A DNA stretch of 48,482 nucleotides from CAWGCE01 sp964480915. GTDB taxonomy: Bacteria; Planctomycetota; Planctomycetia; Pirellulales; Pirellulaceae. The first letter of the stretch is position 1, and each line of letters opens with the position of its first letter. Below are positions 17,122 through 26,038 of the stretch, in pieces. The notes under the pieces were generated by a model, which worked only from the letters and a program-made list of their open reading frames with translations, had not been told where the DNA came from and did no database searches. The stretch covers positions 1 through 48,482 of the forward strand of contig CAYZRS010000038.1 in the NCBI GenBank assembly GCA_964480915.1, read 5' to 3'. The position numbers were made by a program, and so were the translations under genes.

Positions 17122-18279
17122 CTACACCCGCTCGTAAATGGTTGCGATGCCCTGCCCTACTCCGATGCACATCGTGGCCAGGCCGACACTCAGGTCGCCA
17201 GCGACCATGGCGTGGATCAGCGTGGTCGAGATGCGGGCTCCACTGGCACCCAGCGGATGACCGATGGCGATCGAACCGCCGCGCACGTTGACTTTCGCTT
17301 CGTCCAGCTCGAGCGATCGGAGGCACGAAAGTGACTGAGAAGCAAACGCCTCGTTCAATTCGATCACGTCGATATCGGCCAGCGACATCCCGGCTCGTTG
17401 GAGCGCCTTGTGAGTTGCCGGGACGGGGCCGGTTCCCATGACCGACGGTTCGACACCCGCGACGGCGGTCGATTTGATGCGGACTAGGGGTGTCAGTCCC
17501 AGCTCCTTCGCTTTCTCTTCTGACATCATCAGCATCGCCGACGCGCCATCGTTGAGCGGGCTACTGTTACCGGCCGTTACGGTGCCGACACCTGGCATGA
17601 AGGCCGGTTTGAGGCTGGCCATCGCTTCCATATTGGCGTCAGCGCGGACGCATTGGTCTCGTTTACACAGGATACGTTTCCCATCTTCGTCGCGGCCGTA
17701 GATGGGGATGATCTCTTGGTCAAAGAGGCCGGCGGTGTGACTGGCGTCCGCCTTTTTATGGCTGTTCATCGCGAACGTATCTTGGTCTTCGCGAGAGATG
17801 CCTTGGGTCTGCGCCAGGAATTCGGCGGTGACTCCCATCAGCAACGTTCCCTTCGACGTGCGGTGGAACAGGTTGGGGTTCAGATCGATCCCATGATCCA
17901 TCGCGACATGGTGCATGTGCTCCAGCCCACCGACGATCTGCACGTTTTCGAAACCGGCCATGATGGCGTGGGCGGCTTGGTTGACCGCTTGCAGGCTGCT
18001 ACCACACAGACGGTTGATGGTGGCTCCACCCGCTTCGACCGGCAAACCGGCCATCAGACCAATATTGCGGCCGACATTCAGGCCCTGCTCCATCGTCTGA
18101 TTGGTATTACCCATCAACACATCTTCGACTTCATTGGGGTCGATGCCGGTGCGTTCGATCAGCGCCTTCACGCAAGCGACCGCCAGATCGTCCGAGCGGA
18201 CGTCGCGGTAGTAACCTTTTTCAGGATGGGCGCGCCCGATAGGCGTGCGACAACAATCAACGACAACGGCAGACGACAT
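17122..18279 (-). CDS. fadA: Acetyl-CoA acyltransferase (thiolase)
   Basis: 385 residues, the usual thiolase length. It performs the last step of beta-oxidation, cleaving 3-ketoacyl-CoA with CoA. The acylated nucleophile is C92 in INRLCGSSLQAVN. The CoA-binding and oxyanion motifs are NEAFASQ and GGSIAIGHPLGASGAR with H341. The second active-site cysteine is C371 in MCIGVGQG, close to the C-terminus as in the family. An AGAGG-like site about seven bases upstream of the ATG supports the start. It lies 73 bases downstream of the FadJ-type gene on the same strand and is almost certainly in one operon with it, forming the two-subunit trifunctional complex. The substrate could instead be an aromatic or branched acyl-CoA, but the pairing favours fatty acids. 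Confidence 0.95.
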   Translation of the reverse strand: MSSAVVVDCCRTPIGRAHPEKGYYRDVRSDDLAVACVKALIERTGIDPNEVEDVLMGNTNQTMEQGLNVGRNIGLMAGLPVEAGGATINRLCGSSLQAVNQAAHAIMAGFENVQIVGGLEHMHHVAMDHGIDLNPNLFHRTSKGTLLMGVTAEFLAQTQGISREDQDTFAMNSHKKADASHTAGLFDQEIIPIYGRDEDGKRILCKRDQCVRADANMEAMASLKPAFMPGVGTVTAGNSSPLNDGASAMLMMSEEKAKELGLTPLVRIKSTAVAGVEPSVMGTGPVPATHKALQRAGMSLADIDVIELNEAFASQSLSCLRSLELDEAKVNVRGGSIAIGHPLGASGARISTTLIHAMVAGDLSVGLATMCIGVGQGIATIYERV

Positions 18280-18352
18280 GGTTCATCCTCTTGGGATTGG
18301 TGCTGCGTGCGAGGCACGGTTTCCGGTTTGGGAATGATTGATTAGTGATTTG

Positions 18353-20494
18353 TTATCCGTAAAACTTGCCGCCCGATTTGGCTTTTTCCAGTAGCAAATC
18401 GGTCGGATGAAAGCGCTTGCCGAGCGATTCGAACGGCTTGAGCATTTCAACGATCTTGTCGGCTCCTACCGAATCGGCCCAGAACATCAGGCCCCCTTTG
18501 AACGGAGGAAAGCCGGTGCCGAAGATCATGCCCAGGTCGATGTCGCGCGGGTCGCGGACGATCTCTTCTTCCAAAATGCGAGTCGCCTCGACCAGCATGG
18601 GTAGAAAGAGCCGATTCGTTAGTTCCTTGCGATCGAACTTTTTGGGCTGACTCGTTTGGTAAGTCTTAAGGAACTTGTCGAAGTCCGGATCGGGCTGAGG
18701 TTTCTTCTTTTTGTTGTTGTACGAGTAGAACCCGGTTCCCGTTTTGCGTCCCAGGCGGCCCGCCTCGAGCAGTGCCGGCAATAATTCGTTGCCGCTGAAG
18801 CGATCAGGAAACGCGTCGCAAAGTACTTTGCCGGCATGCACGGCGGTATCGATGCCGACCATGTCGTAGAGTTCGATCGGCCCCATCGGCATGCCGAATG
18901 TCTTGGCCGATTTTTCGACCGTTTTGACCTCGGCTCCTTCGAGCACCAATTCTAATGCCTCATTCATGTACGGTAGCAACAGGCGGTTGACCAAGAATCC
19001 TGGCCCGTCGTTGCAGATGATCGGCATTTTGCCCAAGCGTTTCACGTAGGCGACCGCAGTTGCCACCGTTTCGTCGCTCGTTTTCTGGCCGCGGATGACT
19101 TCGACCAGCTTCATCTTGCGAACCGGATTGAAAAAGTGAATGCCGCAGAAGCGTTCCGGTCGCTGCAACTCAGAAGCCAAATCGCTAATTGGAATGGTCG
19201 AGGTGTTGCTGGCCAGGATGGCGTCGTCTCGCATGTGCGGTTCGAGCCCAGCGAAGATCTGTTTCTTGATGTCCTTATTCTCAACCGCCGCTTCGATGAC
19301 GACGTCCGCTTTGGCGACTTCGCTGCTGGAGAGCGTCCCATTGACCAGCGGAGCAAACTCGACCGCCTTCTCCACATCTTTGGCCTTGAGTTCGCGGTTA
19401 TAAGAGACCTCTTCCAGGATCGATTGCACCCCTTGGGCCAATGCTTCCGGCCGCGTGTCGGTAATGGTCGCCGAGATCCTCCGCCGCACGTTGGCAGCCG
19501 CGATGCCAGCGCCCATGATACCGGCCCCGATGACACCGGCCGATTTGATGTCCGCCGGCTCGACCGACTGATTCGCGACGCCGGTGTCTTTCTTATTGCG
19601 ATCGGTGAGGAAGAAGATGTTGAGCAGCGATCGGTTAATGGGCGAGCCGAACAGATCGGCCATCCCTTCCGCTTCCATCTGGCAGGCGGTGTCGCTGTCG
19701 ACGCCGGCGGCCCCCAGCATGATCTCCAGTGCCGAAACGGGAGCCGGATACTGGCCTTTCGTATGTTTTTGGATCATCGCCGAAGCGGCCGCACCGAGGA
19801 AACCAAGCTCGCCAGCGCTGATGTCGACGCTGCCTGACCAGGTCTCGCGGTCTTGCTTGTACTCGCCCGTTTCTTGCTCGGCTCGGACGACTCGAATCGC
19901 GGCCCCCAACAAATCTTCCGCATCGACCAAGTCGCACGCCCAGCCCATCTGGAACGCTTCCTTGCCCGAGATCGATTCTCCGCCGGTGATCATTTCGACG
20001 GCGTTGCTCAAACCGACAAGGCGAGGTCCGCGAACCGTGCCGCCCCAGCCGGGGAACAGGCCCAGCTTGACTTCGGGAAAACCAAACTGAGTCTTCGGGT
20101 TGGAAGTCATGACGCGACGGTCACACCAAGACGCGAGTTCGGCTCCACCGCCGACACAAATACCGTCGATCGCAGCGATCGTCACGAACGGGCATTTCGT
20201 GAATCGCTGAAACAATCCCTGACCACGCAGGCACATTTCGACCGTTTCTTTCGAGTCGATATCGAGCGAAGCGGCGAACTCTCGCAGATCGGCCCCGGCG
20301 ATGAACTGGCCCGGCTTGCCCGAGATGAATATCAGTCCGGCGAGTTCGTTGTTGGTTTCGAGCGAGTCCAAGTGCGCCGATAGCTCTTCCAGCACCGAAC
20401 GTGATAGCACGTTGGCACCTTTGTCGGGCATGTCGAGCGTCAGGACCGCAATGTCGGGCTCGGGGTAGGAAACCGTGATCGTATTCGCTGCCAT
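18353..20494 (-). CDS. fadJ: Multifunctional enoyl-CoA hydratase / 3-hydroxyacyl-CoA dehydrogenase
   Basis: 713 residues from the ATG at 20494, where GGAG lies upstream at proper spacing; the frame is open to 20578. The N-terminal crotonase domain (1-190) has both catalytic acids in GGGAELASWCD and FPEVKLGLFPGWGGT. The NAD-binding domain begins near 325 with GVIGAGIMGAGIA. The 3-hydroxyacyl-CoA dehydrogenase catalytic His is in GIHFFNPVRKM, and the C-terminal dehydrogenase domains follow (NDGPGFLVNRLLLPYMNEAL). It carries out hydration and oxidation of enoyl-CoA for the thiolase encoded just downstream. The length matches FadJ (about 714) as well as FadB; I cannot separate these by eye, so the symbol is tentative. 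Confidence 0.93.
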   Translation of the reverse strand: MAANTITVSYPEPDIAVLTLDMPDKGANVLSRSVLEELSAHLDSLETNNELAGLIFISGKPGQFIAGADLREFAASLDIDSKETVEMCLRGQGLFQRFTKCPFVTIAAIDGICVGGGAELASWCDRRVMTSNPKTQFGFPEVKLGLFPGWGGTVRGPRLVGLSNAVEMITGGESISGKEAFQMGWACDLVDAEDLLGAAIRVVRAEQETGEYKQDRETWSGSVDISAGELGFLGAAASAMIQKHTKGQYPAPVSALEIMLGAAGVDSDTACQMEAEGMADLFGSPINRSLLNIFFLTDRNKKDTGVANQSVEPADIKSAGVIGAGIMGAGIAAANVRRRISATITDTRPEALAQGVQSILEEVSYNRELKAKDVEKAVEFAPLVNGTLSSSEVAKADVVIEAAVENKDIKKQIFAGLEPHMRDDAILASNTSTIPISDLASELQRPERFCGIHFFNPVRKMKLVEVIRGQKTSDETVATAVAYVKRLGKMPIICNDGPGFLVNRLLLPYMNEALELVLEGAEVKTVEKSAKTFGMPMGPIELYDMVGIDTAVHAGKVLCDAFPDRFSGNELLPALLEAGRLGRKTGTGFYSYNNKKKKPQPDPDFDKFLKTYQTSQPKKFDRKELTNRLFLPMLVEATRILEEEIVRDPRDIDLGMIFGTGFPPFKGGLMFWADSVGADKIVEMLKPFESLGKRFHPTDLLLEKAKSGGKFYG

Positions 20495-20801
20495 CGGGTG
20501 GCTCCTGCAAGCGCGTGAGCTTGTTGATTTGCGTGAGACAAGTTGGCGGTGCCGGCTCGAATCGAATTCGAGATGCACTCCCCGGTGTCATCGGCACTAT
20601 ATGCCTGTAGGCTTCATCAAGAAAGCGTCGCAGAAGACAGGGTGTCGCGGTAAACTGGGGCGACTTCCGGTCGGCGTCGGCTGCGCGAAAGTGGCGTTAT
20701 CCGAATCAGAAGACGACAATTGAACCGGGAACGAATTCCAGTTCGGTTGCGGCAGTGACTGTCACCAGAGAAGTTGAAAAACCGTCCACGAAAGTCGAAA
20801 C
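20495..20801. other. Divergent intergenic region upstream of the DUF4430 gene
   Basis: 307 bases between the fadJ-like gene (minus) and the DUF4430 gene (plus). It should hold the fad operon promoter and that of the DUF4430 gene. A stretch at 20727-20765 loosely resembles the GGGAA to ACTGT core of cobalamin riboswitches, but the flanking elements are not convincing. I list no riboswitch. Confidence 0.4.
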
Positions 20802-21254
20802 ATGCGATCTACCATCCAGCGACCATCAAGGAAGTCTTCGTTGCTTGCGGCGATCATGCTCACCGGGGGCCTGATATCGGTGGTGACCGCGCAAGAGACG
20901 GCCGTGGAAAAGAGCTCGGTCGAGGCAGAAACGGCCGACTTGCCAACGGTGACGTTGCGGATCGATTACGGAAATGACTTTGAGAAAGTCTACGCCGCGA
21001 TTCCTTGGCGCGAAAAATTGACGATCGCTGACCTGATGCAGCACTCCAGCCAGCATCCGCAACCGACAAAATTCCAAACAAGAGGCAGCGGTGCGACCGC
21101 ATTCTTGACCGCCATCGATGGCATCGAAAATGAAGGATACGGCAAAAAGTGCTGGATTTTTTACCTGAATGGGAAGAAGGGTGACGCCAGTTATGCGACC
21201 GTTCAGCTTTCCTCCTCGGACAGCGTCTTGTGGAGGTATCAAAAGTTCCCGTAG
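20802..21254 (+). CDS. Exported DUF4430 (transcobalamin-like) domain protein
   Basis: 150 residues with an N-terminal signal sequence (basic start, hydrophobic SLLAAIMLTGGLISVV, then TAQ). The mature part is a single DUF4430 domain. VTLRIDYG opens it, LTIADLMQHSS follows, and the family's end WIFYLNGKKGDASYATVQLSSSDSVLWRYQKF is complete. DUF4430 resembles the C-terminal beta domain of eukaryotic cobalamin carriers and is often found with ECF-transporter S components. Here the next gene encodes a membrane protein of that kind. It probably acts as an extracytoplasmic or membrane-facing substrate-binding partner. The ligand is not known from sequence. No Shine-Dalgarno site is visible. Confidence 0.82.
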   Translation: MRSTIQRPSRKSSLLAAIMLTGGLISVVTAQETAVEKSSVEAETADLPTVTLRIDYGNDFEKVYAAIPWREKLTIADLMQHSSQHPQPTKFQTRGSGATAFLTAIDGIENEGYGKKCWIFYLNGKKGDASYATVQLSSSDSVLWRYQKFP

Positions 21255-21288
21255 GATGGGTGGTTCGCGGTGGGGTTACCAAAGCGAG

Positions 21289-21354
21289 CCGGGAACCTTG
21301 ACGTGCTCGCGAGTCCCGCGGCAGGGGATGTGCCGCAGTGCCGGTCCCGGTTTT
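21289..21354 (+). terminator. Nested stem-loop with short T-run
   Basis: An outer stem CCGGGA (21289-21294) / TCCCGG (21345-21350) encloses an inner stem GCGGCA (21318-21323) / TGCCGC (21331-21336), and TTTT follows at 21351-21354. It lies 35 bases after the DUF4430 stop and 78 bases before the next gene. It could end or attenuate transcription between the two genes. Confidence 0.45.
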
Positions 21355-21431
21355 GTAATTGCTGCGACAGTGAATCGTGAGGTCGTTGGGGCTTTCGTTA
21401 CGAATTTCGGATTAAGAGTTGGGAGAGACAC

Positions 21432-22013
21432 TTGGGTCGTGCATCATCGAAAGAGTTGTTTGTATTCGTCGGTCTGGTTTTGGCCGGAGTCGGTTTACGC
21501 ATGCAATTCCAGCATCTTCCGAACTTCGCTCCTGTTGCGGCGCTCGCTCTGTTCAGCGGTTACTATTTCCGTTCGCGGATGCTGGCCGTTGCGACTCCCA
21601 CCTTTGTCATGTTGCTGACCGATTCGATGATCGGCGCCTACCACCCGGTTTTGATGGCAGTCGTCTACGGCATGTTGGCATCTCCCATCTTGTTCCGCAG
21701 CTTCTTGCGGCGTCATCTGAACGTGCAGGGCGCGTCGGGGCGTCAAGCGGCGTTGTCGACGTTGGGGTTGGTCGGTTGTGGCCTGCTTTCATCCATCGCA
21801 TTCTTCGTCGTGACCAATTTTGCGACGTGGATGATTGGTGGGCTCTACGATTACACCTGGCACGGATTGACTCGTTGCTTCGTCCAGGCTCTACCGTTCT
21901 TCCGCTACACGGTGGCCGGCGATTTGTTCTTTGCCACAGCGTTGTTCGGCAGCTATGCATTCGTTTGCAGTTTTGCCTGGGATCGCCGAACGGCCGTTTC
22001 GCAGACTGCTTGA
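21432..22013 (+). CDS. Polytopic membrane protein, ECF-transporter S-component-like (DUF6580 type)
   Basis: 193 residues with five or six membrane segments (about 9-25, 33-52, 55-70, 75-92, 112-135, 160-180). The start is a TTG at 21432 with GGGAGA six to nine bases upstream, a good site for a weak start codon. The pattern LRMQFQHLPNFAPVAALALFSGYYF, then a loop and LMLLTDSMIG-like second block, is that of small S components of energy-coupling-factor transporters and the DUF6580 family. S components bind a vitamin or metal in the membrane and need a shared EcfA/A'/T module, which is not in this window. With the DUF4430 gene 177 bases upstream, a cobalamin or similar micronutrient substrate is plausible but unproven. 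Confidence 0.78.
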   Translation: MGRASSKELFVFVGLVLAGVGLRMQFQHLPNFAPVAALALFSGYYFRSRMLAVATPTFVMLLTDSMIGAYHPVLMAVVYGMLASPILFRSFLRRHLNVQGASGRQAALSTLGLVGCGLLSSIAFFVVTNFATWMIGGLYDYTWHGLTRCFVQALPFFRYTVAGDLFFATALFGSYAFVCSFAWDRRTAVSQTA

Positions 22014-22102
22014 GATCGGGCGGCTGATTCTGATACCAGTGTTTTGCAGGCTCATCTGCGCTGCAAGCGGTATTGGTGGCTTGTTGGGTGGTCCTACACC
22101 AG

Positions 22103-22176
22103 AGGGTCGGGAGTCTTTTTCGGGTAACCGGTTTACGTGCTGGGTACCGCGTCGACCGAAAAAGACTCCCGACCCT
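22103..22176. repeat. Palindromic repeat, 21-nt perfect arms, copy 2
   Basis: Arms 22103-22123 and 22156-22176 are perfect reverse complements over 21 bases, and 20 of these are identical to the arms of the element at 17043-17115. The 32-base middle differs from that of copy 1. It sits between two convergent genes, the S-component-like gene and the TIM-barrel gene, where a bidirectional terminator could act. Confidence 0.9.
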
Positions 22177-22251
22177 TTCGCTTCGAACTCTTGACGGCGT
22201 GGCACGAGCGAATCGTGTAATCCAAATTTACACAATGCACCTCGATGTTTT

Positions 22252-23202
22252 CTAAACCGAGAGCGCCGCCCGAAGTTCCTCGTGCGCCTGGGGGATCGCG
22301 TCATACGGCTTTTCTTCTTCGTATTCCAGCACGACGGCACCCTGATACCCGGCTTCATTGAGGATTTTGCCAATCCGCGTGATGTCGGCTGGGTACTTTG
22401 ACTTGTCGGCTCTTTTCATCGTCGTTTTGACTTGGACATTGACCGCGTATCCCAGGCAGCGTTCGATGTCTGCGTAGGGTTGCTCGCTTTGAAAATTGCC
22501 CGTGTCTAGATTGATACCGATCCATTTACCGTGCTCGGTATCGTCAATTCGCTTCATGATCTCGAGCATCTGATCAGCGGTCAGATTGCCATGATTCTCG
22601 ATGCCCAGAAAGATTCCGTGTTCGGCCGCTTTGATGGCACAACGATGAATCGCGTCGACCGCTTGTTGCATGCGCTCGGGATGTTCGGCCAATTCGGCCC
22701 CTTTGCCTGCGAAGAAACGGATGTGCGGAGCCCCCAGTAAAGCCGCCCGGTCGATCCATTCGATCGCCGAGACGATATCGTTCTCAAGTTTCTCGCCCGC
22801 TTTGCCGGTAAAGTTATTACCAATGGCGGTGCCACAAATCGGCAGACCACGTTGAAATGCTTCCCGTTTGATGTTGCGGAAGTAATCGGCGTCGCCATCC
22901 GGTTTGAAGAAGTAACTGGTTAGCTCGGCCGCGTCGAAGCCGTGTTCGACGCAATAGTCAAGAAAATCGATCATGTTGATCGTCGGCCCATCGGTCGCCG
23001 GCGTCTGATCTTTCCCCTTCTTGAAGCGAAAATAGTCTCGCAACGAATAGGCTGCCAACGCGACTTGAAACCGGGGCGGTCCGGAACGAGCAATCGTTTC
23101 CCGGGCGGCCAACTGCTGAGACAATGATCCGGCCGAGAAAGGGCCCGCCAAAATCGCTGCCGTCGAGCCGGCTGCAACGCTCAAAAAGTCCCTGCGATCC
23201 AT
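22252..23202 (-). CDS. Tat-exported sugar phosphate isomerase/epimerase-like TIM barrel
   Basis: 316 residues from the ATG at 23202, which has GAGG six bases upstream; an ATG at 23214 is in frame. The N-terminus carries a twin-arginine signal (MDRRDFLSVAAG, then a short hydrophobic stretch), so the folded protein is probably exported. The rest is an AP-endonuclease-2/xylose-isomerase-like TIM barrel. Metal-ligand candidates lie in FDAAELTSYF, GIENHGNL (about 197-204), GINLDTGNF, and VVLEYEEEKP near the end. Planctomycetes encode many such exported isomerase-like proteins, thought to act on sugars or inositols; the substrate cannot be read here. The gene is monocistronic and converges with the membrane protein gene. 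Confidence 0.88.
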   Translation of the reverse strand: MDRRDFLSVAAGSTAAILAGPFSAGSLSQQLAARETIARSGPPRFQVALAAYSLRDYFRFKKGKDQTPATDGPTINMIDFLDYCVEHGFDAAELTSYFFKPDGDADYFRNIKREAFQRGLPICGTAIGNNFTGKAGEKLENDIVSAIEWIDRAALLGAPHIRFFAGKGAELAEHPERMQQAVDAIHRCAIKAAEHGIFLGIENHGNLTADQMLEIMKRIDDTEHGKWIGINLDTGNFQSEQPYADIERCLGYAVNVQVKTTMKRADKSKYPADITRIGKILNEAGYQGAVVLEYEEEKPYDAIPQAHEELRAALSV

Positions 23203-23407
23203 TCGATTCCTCATGCGGTTGTTGATTCGTGTGTTTTTCGATCCGAGCGGCCACCGGCGGCCAGTCTAGGATAACGCGTTTTTCTCACGATTCGACCCCT
23301 GCACGTCGAGCGCCTGTCATGGTCCGGATCACGGAACACCGCTGTTGATGCTCGTGGCTCGATCTTGACAGAATTCTCGTTCTTCAAAAAACGAGACCAG
23401 ACAGTGA

Positions 23408-26035
23408 CTAGCGCTCGTGCTGACTCGATGATCGATTTTGCAGGGAGCTTACCCATTGCCCAAGTTCGTCGACGATGGGGTCGTCGGTCAGTTCGCGGGC
23501 CGCATCGAAGGACGCCCTGCTCTGCTGCCAATCTTCGATGGCAAGTTCTGGTTGTTCTAGCAGCGCGTGCTGCTGACCCTGTTTGGCTTGGAAGAAACCT
23601 CTCCAGACAATGAATCCTGATGCGTTGGGAAAACGAACGATCAGTTCCGACATCAGATCGATCGCCGACGACAGGTGCTCTGTCGATTCTTTCCGCCTGT
23701 TTTCACATTCACGGCCTGTGGTCACGTTCGCTTCGCAGTCGAGGATCGTTGCCAGCTTGAAGTGGGCATGAGCGAGGACAACCTTGTAGGCTGCCACGTC
23801 GGGTCGACGGACGACGAGTGTCGATCCGAGCGAGATGGCTCGCCGCAATCGCCTTTCGGCGGTTGCGCAGATCGAAATGTCCAAGGCGTTTGCGAACACA
23901 GAAAATTCGCCCAGCGATTCGACCAGGTCGAATCGGTAATCCAAATTGTCGGGCGATTCCTCCACCAATCGTTCGAGGATCTCCATGGCCTCATCCTCAA
24001 GGCGCGTATCTTGTGGAGCCCGATGCACTAGGTTGTCGTGAACACGCTCACGCAAGCAGCGAGCGAGAAGCTGTTGCTGTACCGGTGGAAGTTCGGCCTC
24101 AATCGCCTCGTTTTCGAGGATGTGAATGGCCAGATCGAGCGATTGATTTGCAGGAGAATCGTCCGGTGCGATGGCAAATTTGTCGACGGCGTGCGCGCCG
24201 CCGATGACAAAGGAGGGAGGCAAGCTCCGCGGGCCCATGCCGGGACGAATCCGTGTACCTTGTAGATAGTGAGTCCGCGCCAGTTCGAATCGGACGCGAG
24301 GTACCAAAGCGTTTTCTTCCGGATTGGCTGGGTCCAATTCTTGACTCAACTCGCCCAATAACCGTTGCGCTTGATCATGCTCTCGGACCCCGGTGGGGCT
24401 GTCACCATGCAACCGATAGGCATAGCCCAGTTGGTTGTGCAGTGTGGCCAGCGCGATGCGATGTTTGGCGTCGTCAGGTAGTTGTTGATGTTTAGCGATG
24501 GCTGACCGGTAAGCCTGGATCGCCGCGCCATGATCGCCAAGCCGTTCACGAATGTTACCGATCGTCGCCTGAGCGGTGGCCGCTTTGAGCATCAATTCAG
24601 GACTGTTCGCATCCTGGATTGCCAGCTGTTCGTAGTACTGTAACAGGTTCTCCAACAGCGCCGCCGCTTCGCTGGAAAGCATGGGCTCGCCCGTCCGGGG
24701 AACTCCAGAGATGGGTTCGATGCCAAAACGAGAGAAGACGCTGTCGAGCGCTCCGGTGGCCAGCGTCGACGTTGCCGTAGCGCGGACTCGTTCCAATCGT
24801 TCGCCGTCGAGCGCTCGTTGTAACGTGGCGGCGCCCCACAGCGACAAGCCCAGGACCGACGCGGTTAATAGAACGACGCAGGCGCAGGCGGCGGAAAGCG
24901 CCTTGTTGCGTCTCGACCAGCGTGCGAATCGTTCGAAGGAAGAGATGCGTCTGGCCAGAATCGGTTCGTCATTGAGGAACCGATCGAGGTCCTCTTCCAT
25001 GGCTCCGGCCGTTTTATATCGATGCTGTGGTTCTCGCGCCATCGCCTTCAAAACGATCGTTTCCAAATCGCGCGGGATCGTCTTATCGATCGAACGGGGA
25101 GAGGGCGGGACGTCGTTTGTTTTTTGCCGCAGCAAACTTCCTTGGTCGGTTTCGTCAAACGCGCGACGCCACGTGAGAAGCTCATAGAGCGTCAGCCCCA
25201 ACGAGTAGATGTCGCTTCTGGCATCTTCCTTGCCCTGCAATTGTTCGGGCGACATGTAGCGGAGGGTGCCCAGCATTTGGCCCGTCTTGGTCGCTCCGTC
25301 CTCCTCCGACATCATTTTGGCCAGTCCAAAATCGGCGATCCAGGCAGTGCCGGTACGATCCAGCAGCAAGTTCGCCGGCTTAATGTCTCGATGGAGGATG
25401 TCGCGACTGTGCGCGTAGCGAAGCGCCGACGCGATTTGCCGGCCCAGGGTGGCGATCTTGGGCCAATCGGCCCGCAATGAAAATTCGGCATCGGCGCGCA
25501 TTTTTTGCCCATGGATATCGATGACTTGGTCGAGCCCTTTCCCATCGATGAGCTGCATGATGTAGTAGTGGATGCCCCATTGTTCACCGACGCCCAGGAC
25601 GGGCACGATGTTCGAATGATGCAAGGTGCCGGCCGCTTTGGCTTCCCGCTTGAATCGCCGAATCTGTCGTGGCGAAGTGAGCAGCGTCGGTGCAAAGACC
25701 TTGATGGCGACCGGCCGATCGAGCGATTGTTGTTGAGCCTCGTAGACGACCCCCATACCGCCGAAGCCAATCTTGCGAAGGATGCGAAAGTCGCCTAACT
25801 GAGACACGTTGCGATCGAGCAGCGTGTCGGCCGAGTCTCGCAATCGCCGCATGTCGGGCTTGATGTCCTCCATCATCATCAGCGTCGGAAAGATCGCTTC
25901 GATGGCCGCGGCGTGCTTGGGATATCGCTGTTGGAAATCTTCAACCGAGGTCGGTTTGCCGGCACGTATTTCGGCGAGGAATTTCTCGGCCAATTTTTCG
26001 ATTGGGTCGCGCGGGTCGTCTTGTTTGGCCGACAT
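23408..26035 (-). CDS. Transmembrane Ser/Thr protein kinase with TPR-like sensor region
   Basis: 875 residues. After an 80-residue N-terminal segment (PIEKLAEKFLAEIRAG, common before planctomycete kinases) comes a complete Hanks-type kinase domain. It has the Gly-rich loop at 90-95, K112 in VAIKVF, HRD at 215-217 and DFG at 235-237, all catalytic residues intact. One membrane segment (about 380-402) separates it from a 470-residue extracytoplasmic region of helical TPR-like repeats (for example about 470-560 and 640-720). It follows the ECF sigma gene with only three bases between and is surely in the same operon. Such pairs are widespread in planctomycetes, where the kinase is thought to control the sigma factor by phosphorylation. 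Input signal unknown. Confidence 0.94.
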   Translation of the reverse strand: MSAKQDDPRDPIEKLAEKFLAEIRAGKPTSVEDFQQRYPKHAAAIEAIFPTLMMMEDIKPDMRRLRDSADTLLDRNVSQLGDFRILRKIGFGGMGVVYEAQQQSLDRPVAIKVFAPTLLTSPRQIRRFKREAKAAGTLHHSNIVPVLGVGEQWGIHYYIMQLIDGKGLDQVIDIHGQKMRADAEFSLRADWPKIATLGRQIASALRYAHSRDILHRDIKPANLLLDRTGTAWIADFGLAKMMSEEDGATKTGQMLGTLRYMSPEQLQGKEDARSDIYSLGLTLYELLTWRRAFDETDQGSLLRQKTNDVPPSPRSIDKTIPRDLETIVLKAMAREPQHRYKTAGAMEEDLDRFLNDEPILARRISSFERFARWSRRNKALSAACACVVLLTASVLGLSLWGAATLQRALDGERLERVRATATSTLATGALDSVFSRFGIEPISGVPRTGEPMLSSEAAALLENLLQYYEQLAIQDANSPELMLKAATAQATIGNIRERLGDHGAAIQAYRSAIAKHQQLPDDAKHRIALATLHNQLGYAYRLHGDSPTGVREHDQAQRLLGELSQELDPANPEENALVPRVRFELARTHYLQGTRIRPGMGPRSLPPSFVIGGAHAVDKFAIAPDDSPANQSLDLAIHILENEAIEAELPPVQQQLLARCLRERVHDNLVHRAPQDTRLEDEAMEILERLVEESPDNLDYRFDLVESLGEFSVFANALDISICATAERRLRRAISLGSTLVVRRPDVAAYKVVLAHAHFKLATILDCEANVTTGRECENRRKESTEHLSSAIDLMSELIVRFPNASGFIVWRGFFQAKQGQQHALLEQPELAIEDWQQSRASFDAARELTDDPIVDELGQWVSSLQNRSSSQHER

Positions 26036-26038
26036 CAG

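Noticed and set aside
20727..20765. Resemblance to a cobalamin riboswitch core (GGGAA ... TTCC ... ACTGT) upstream of the DUF4430 gene
   Set aside because: The GGTG element, the CCCGC before ACTGT and a proper B12 box are missing, and the distance to the ATG is too short. An Infernal search with RF00174 would settle it.
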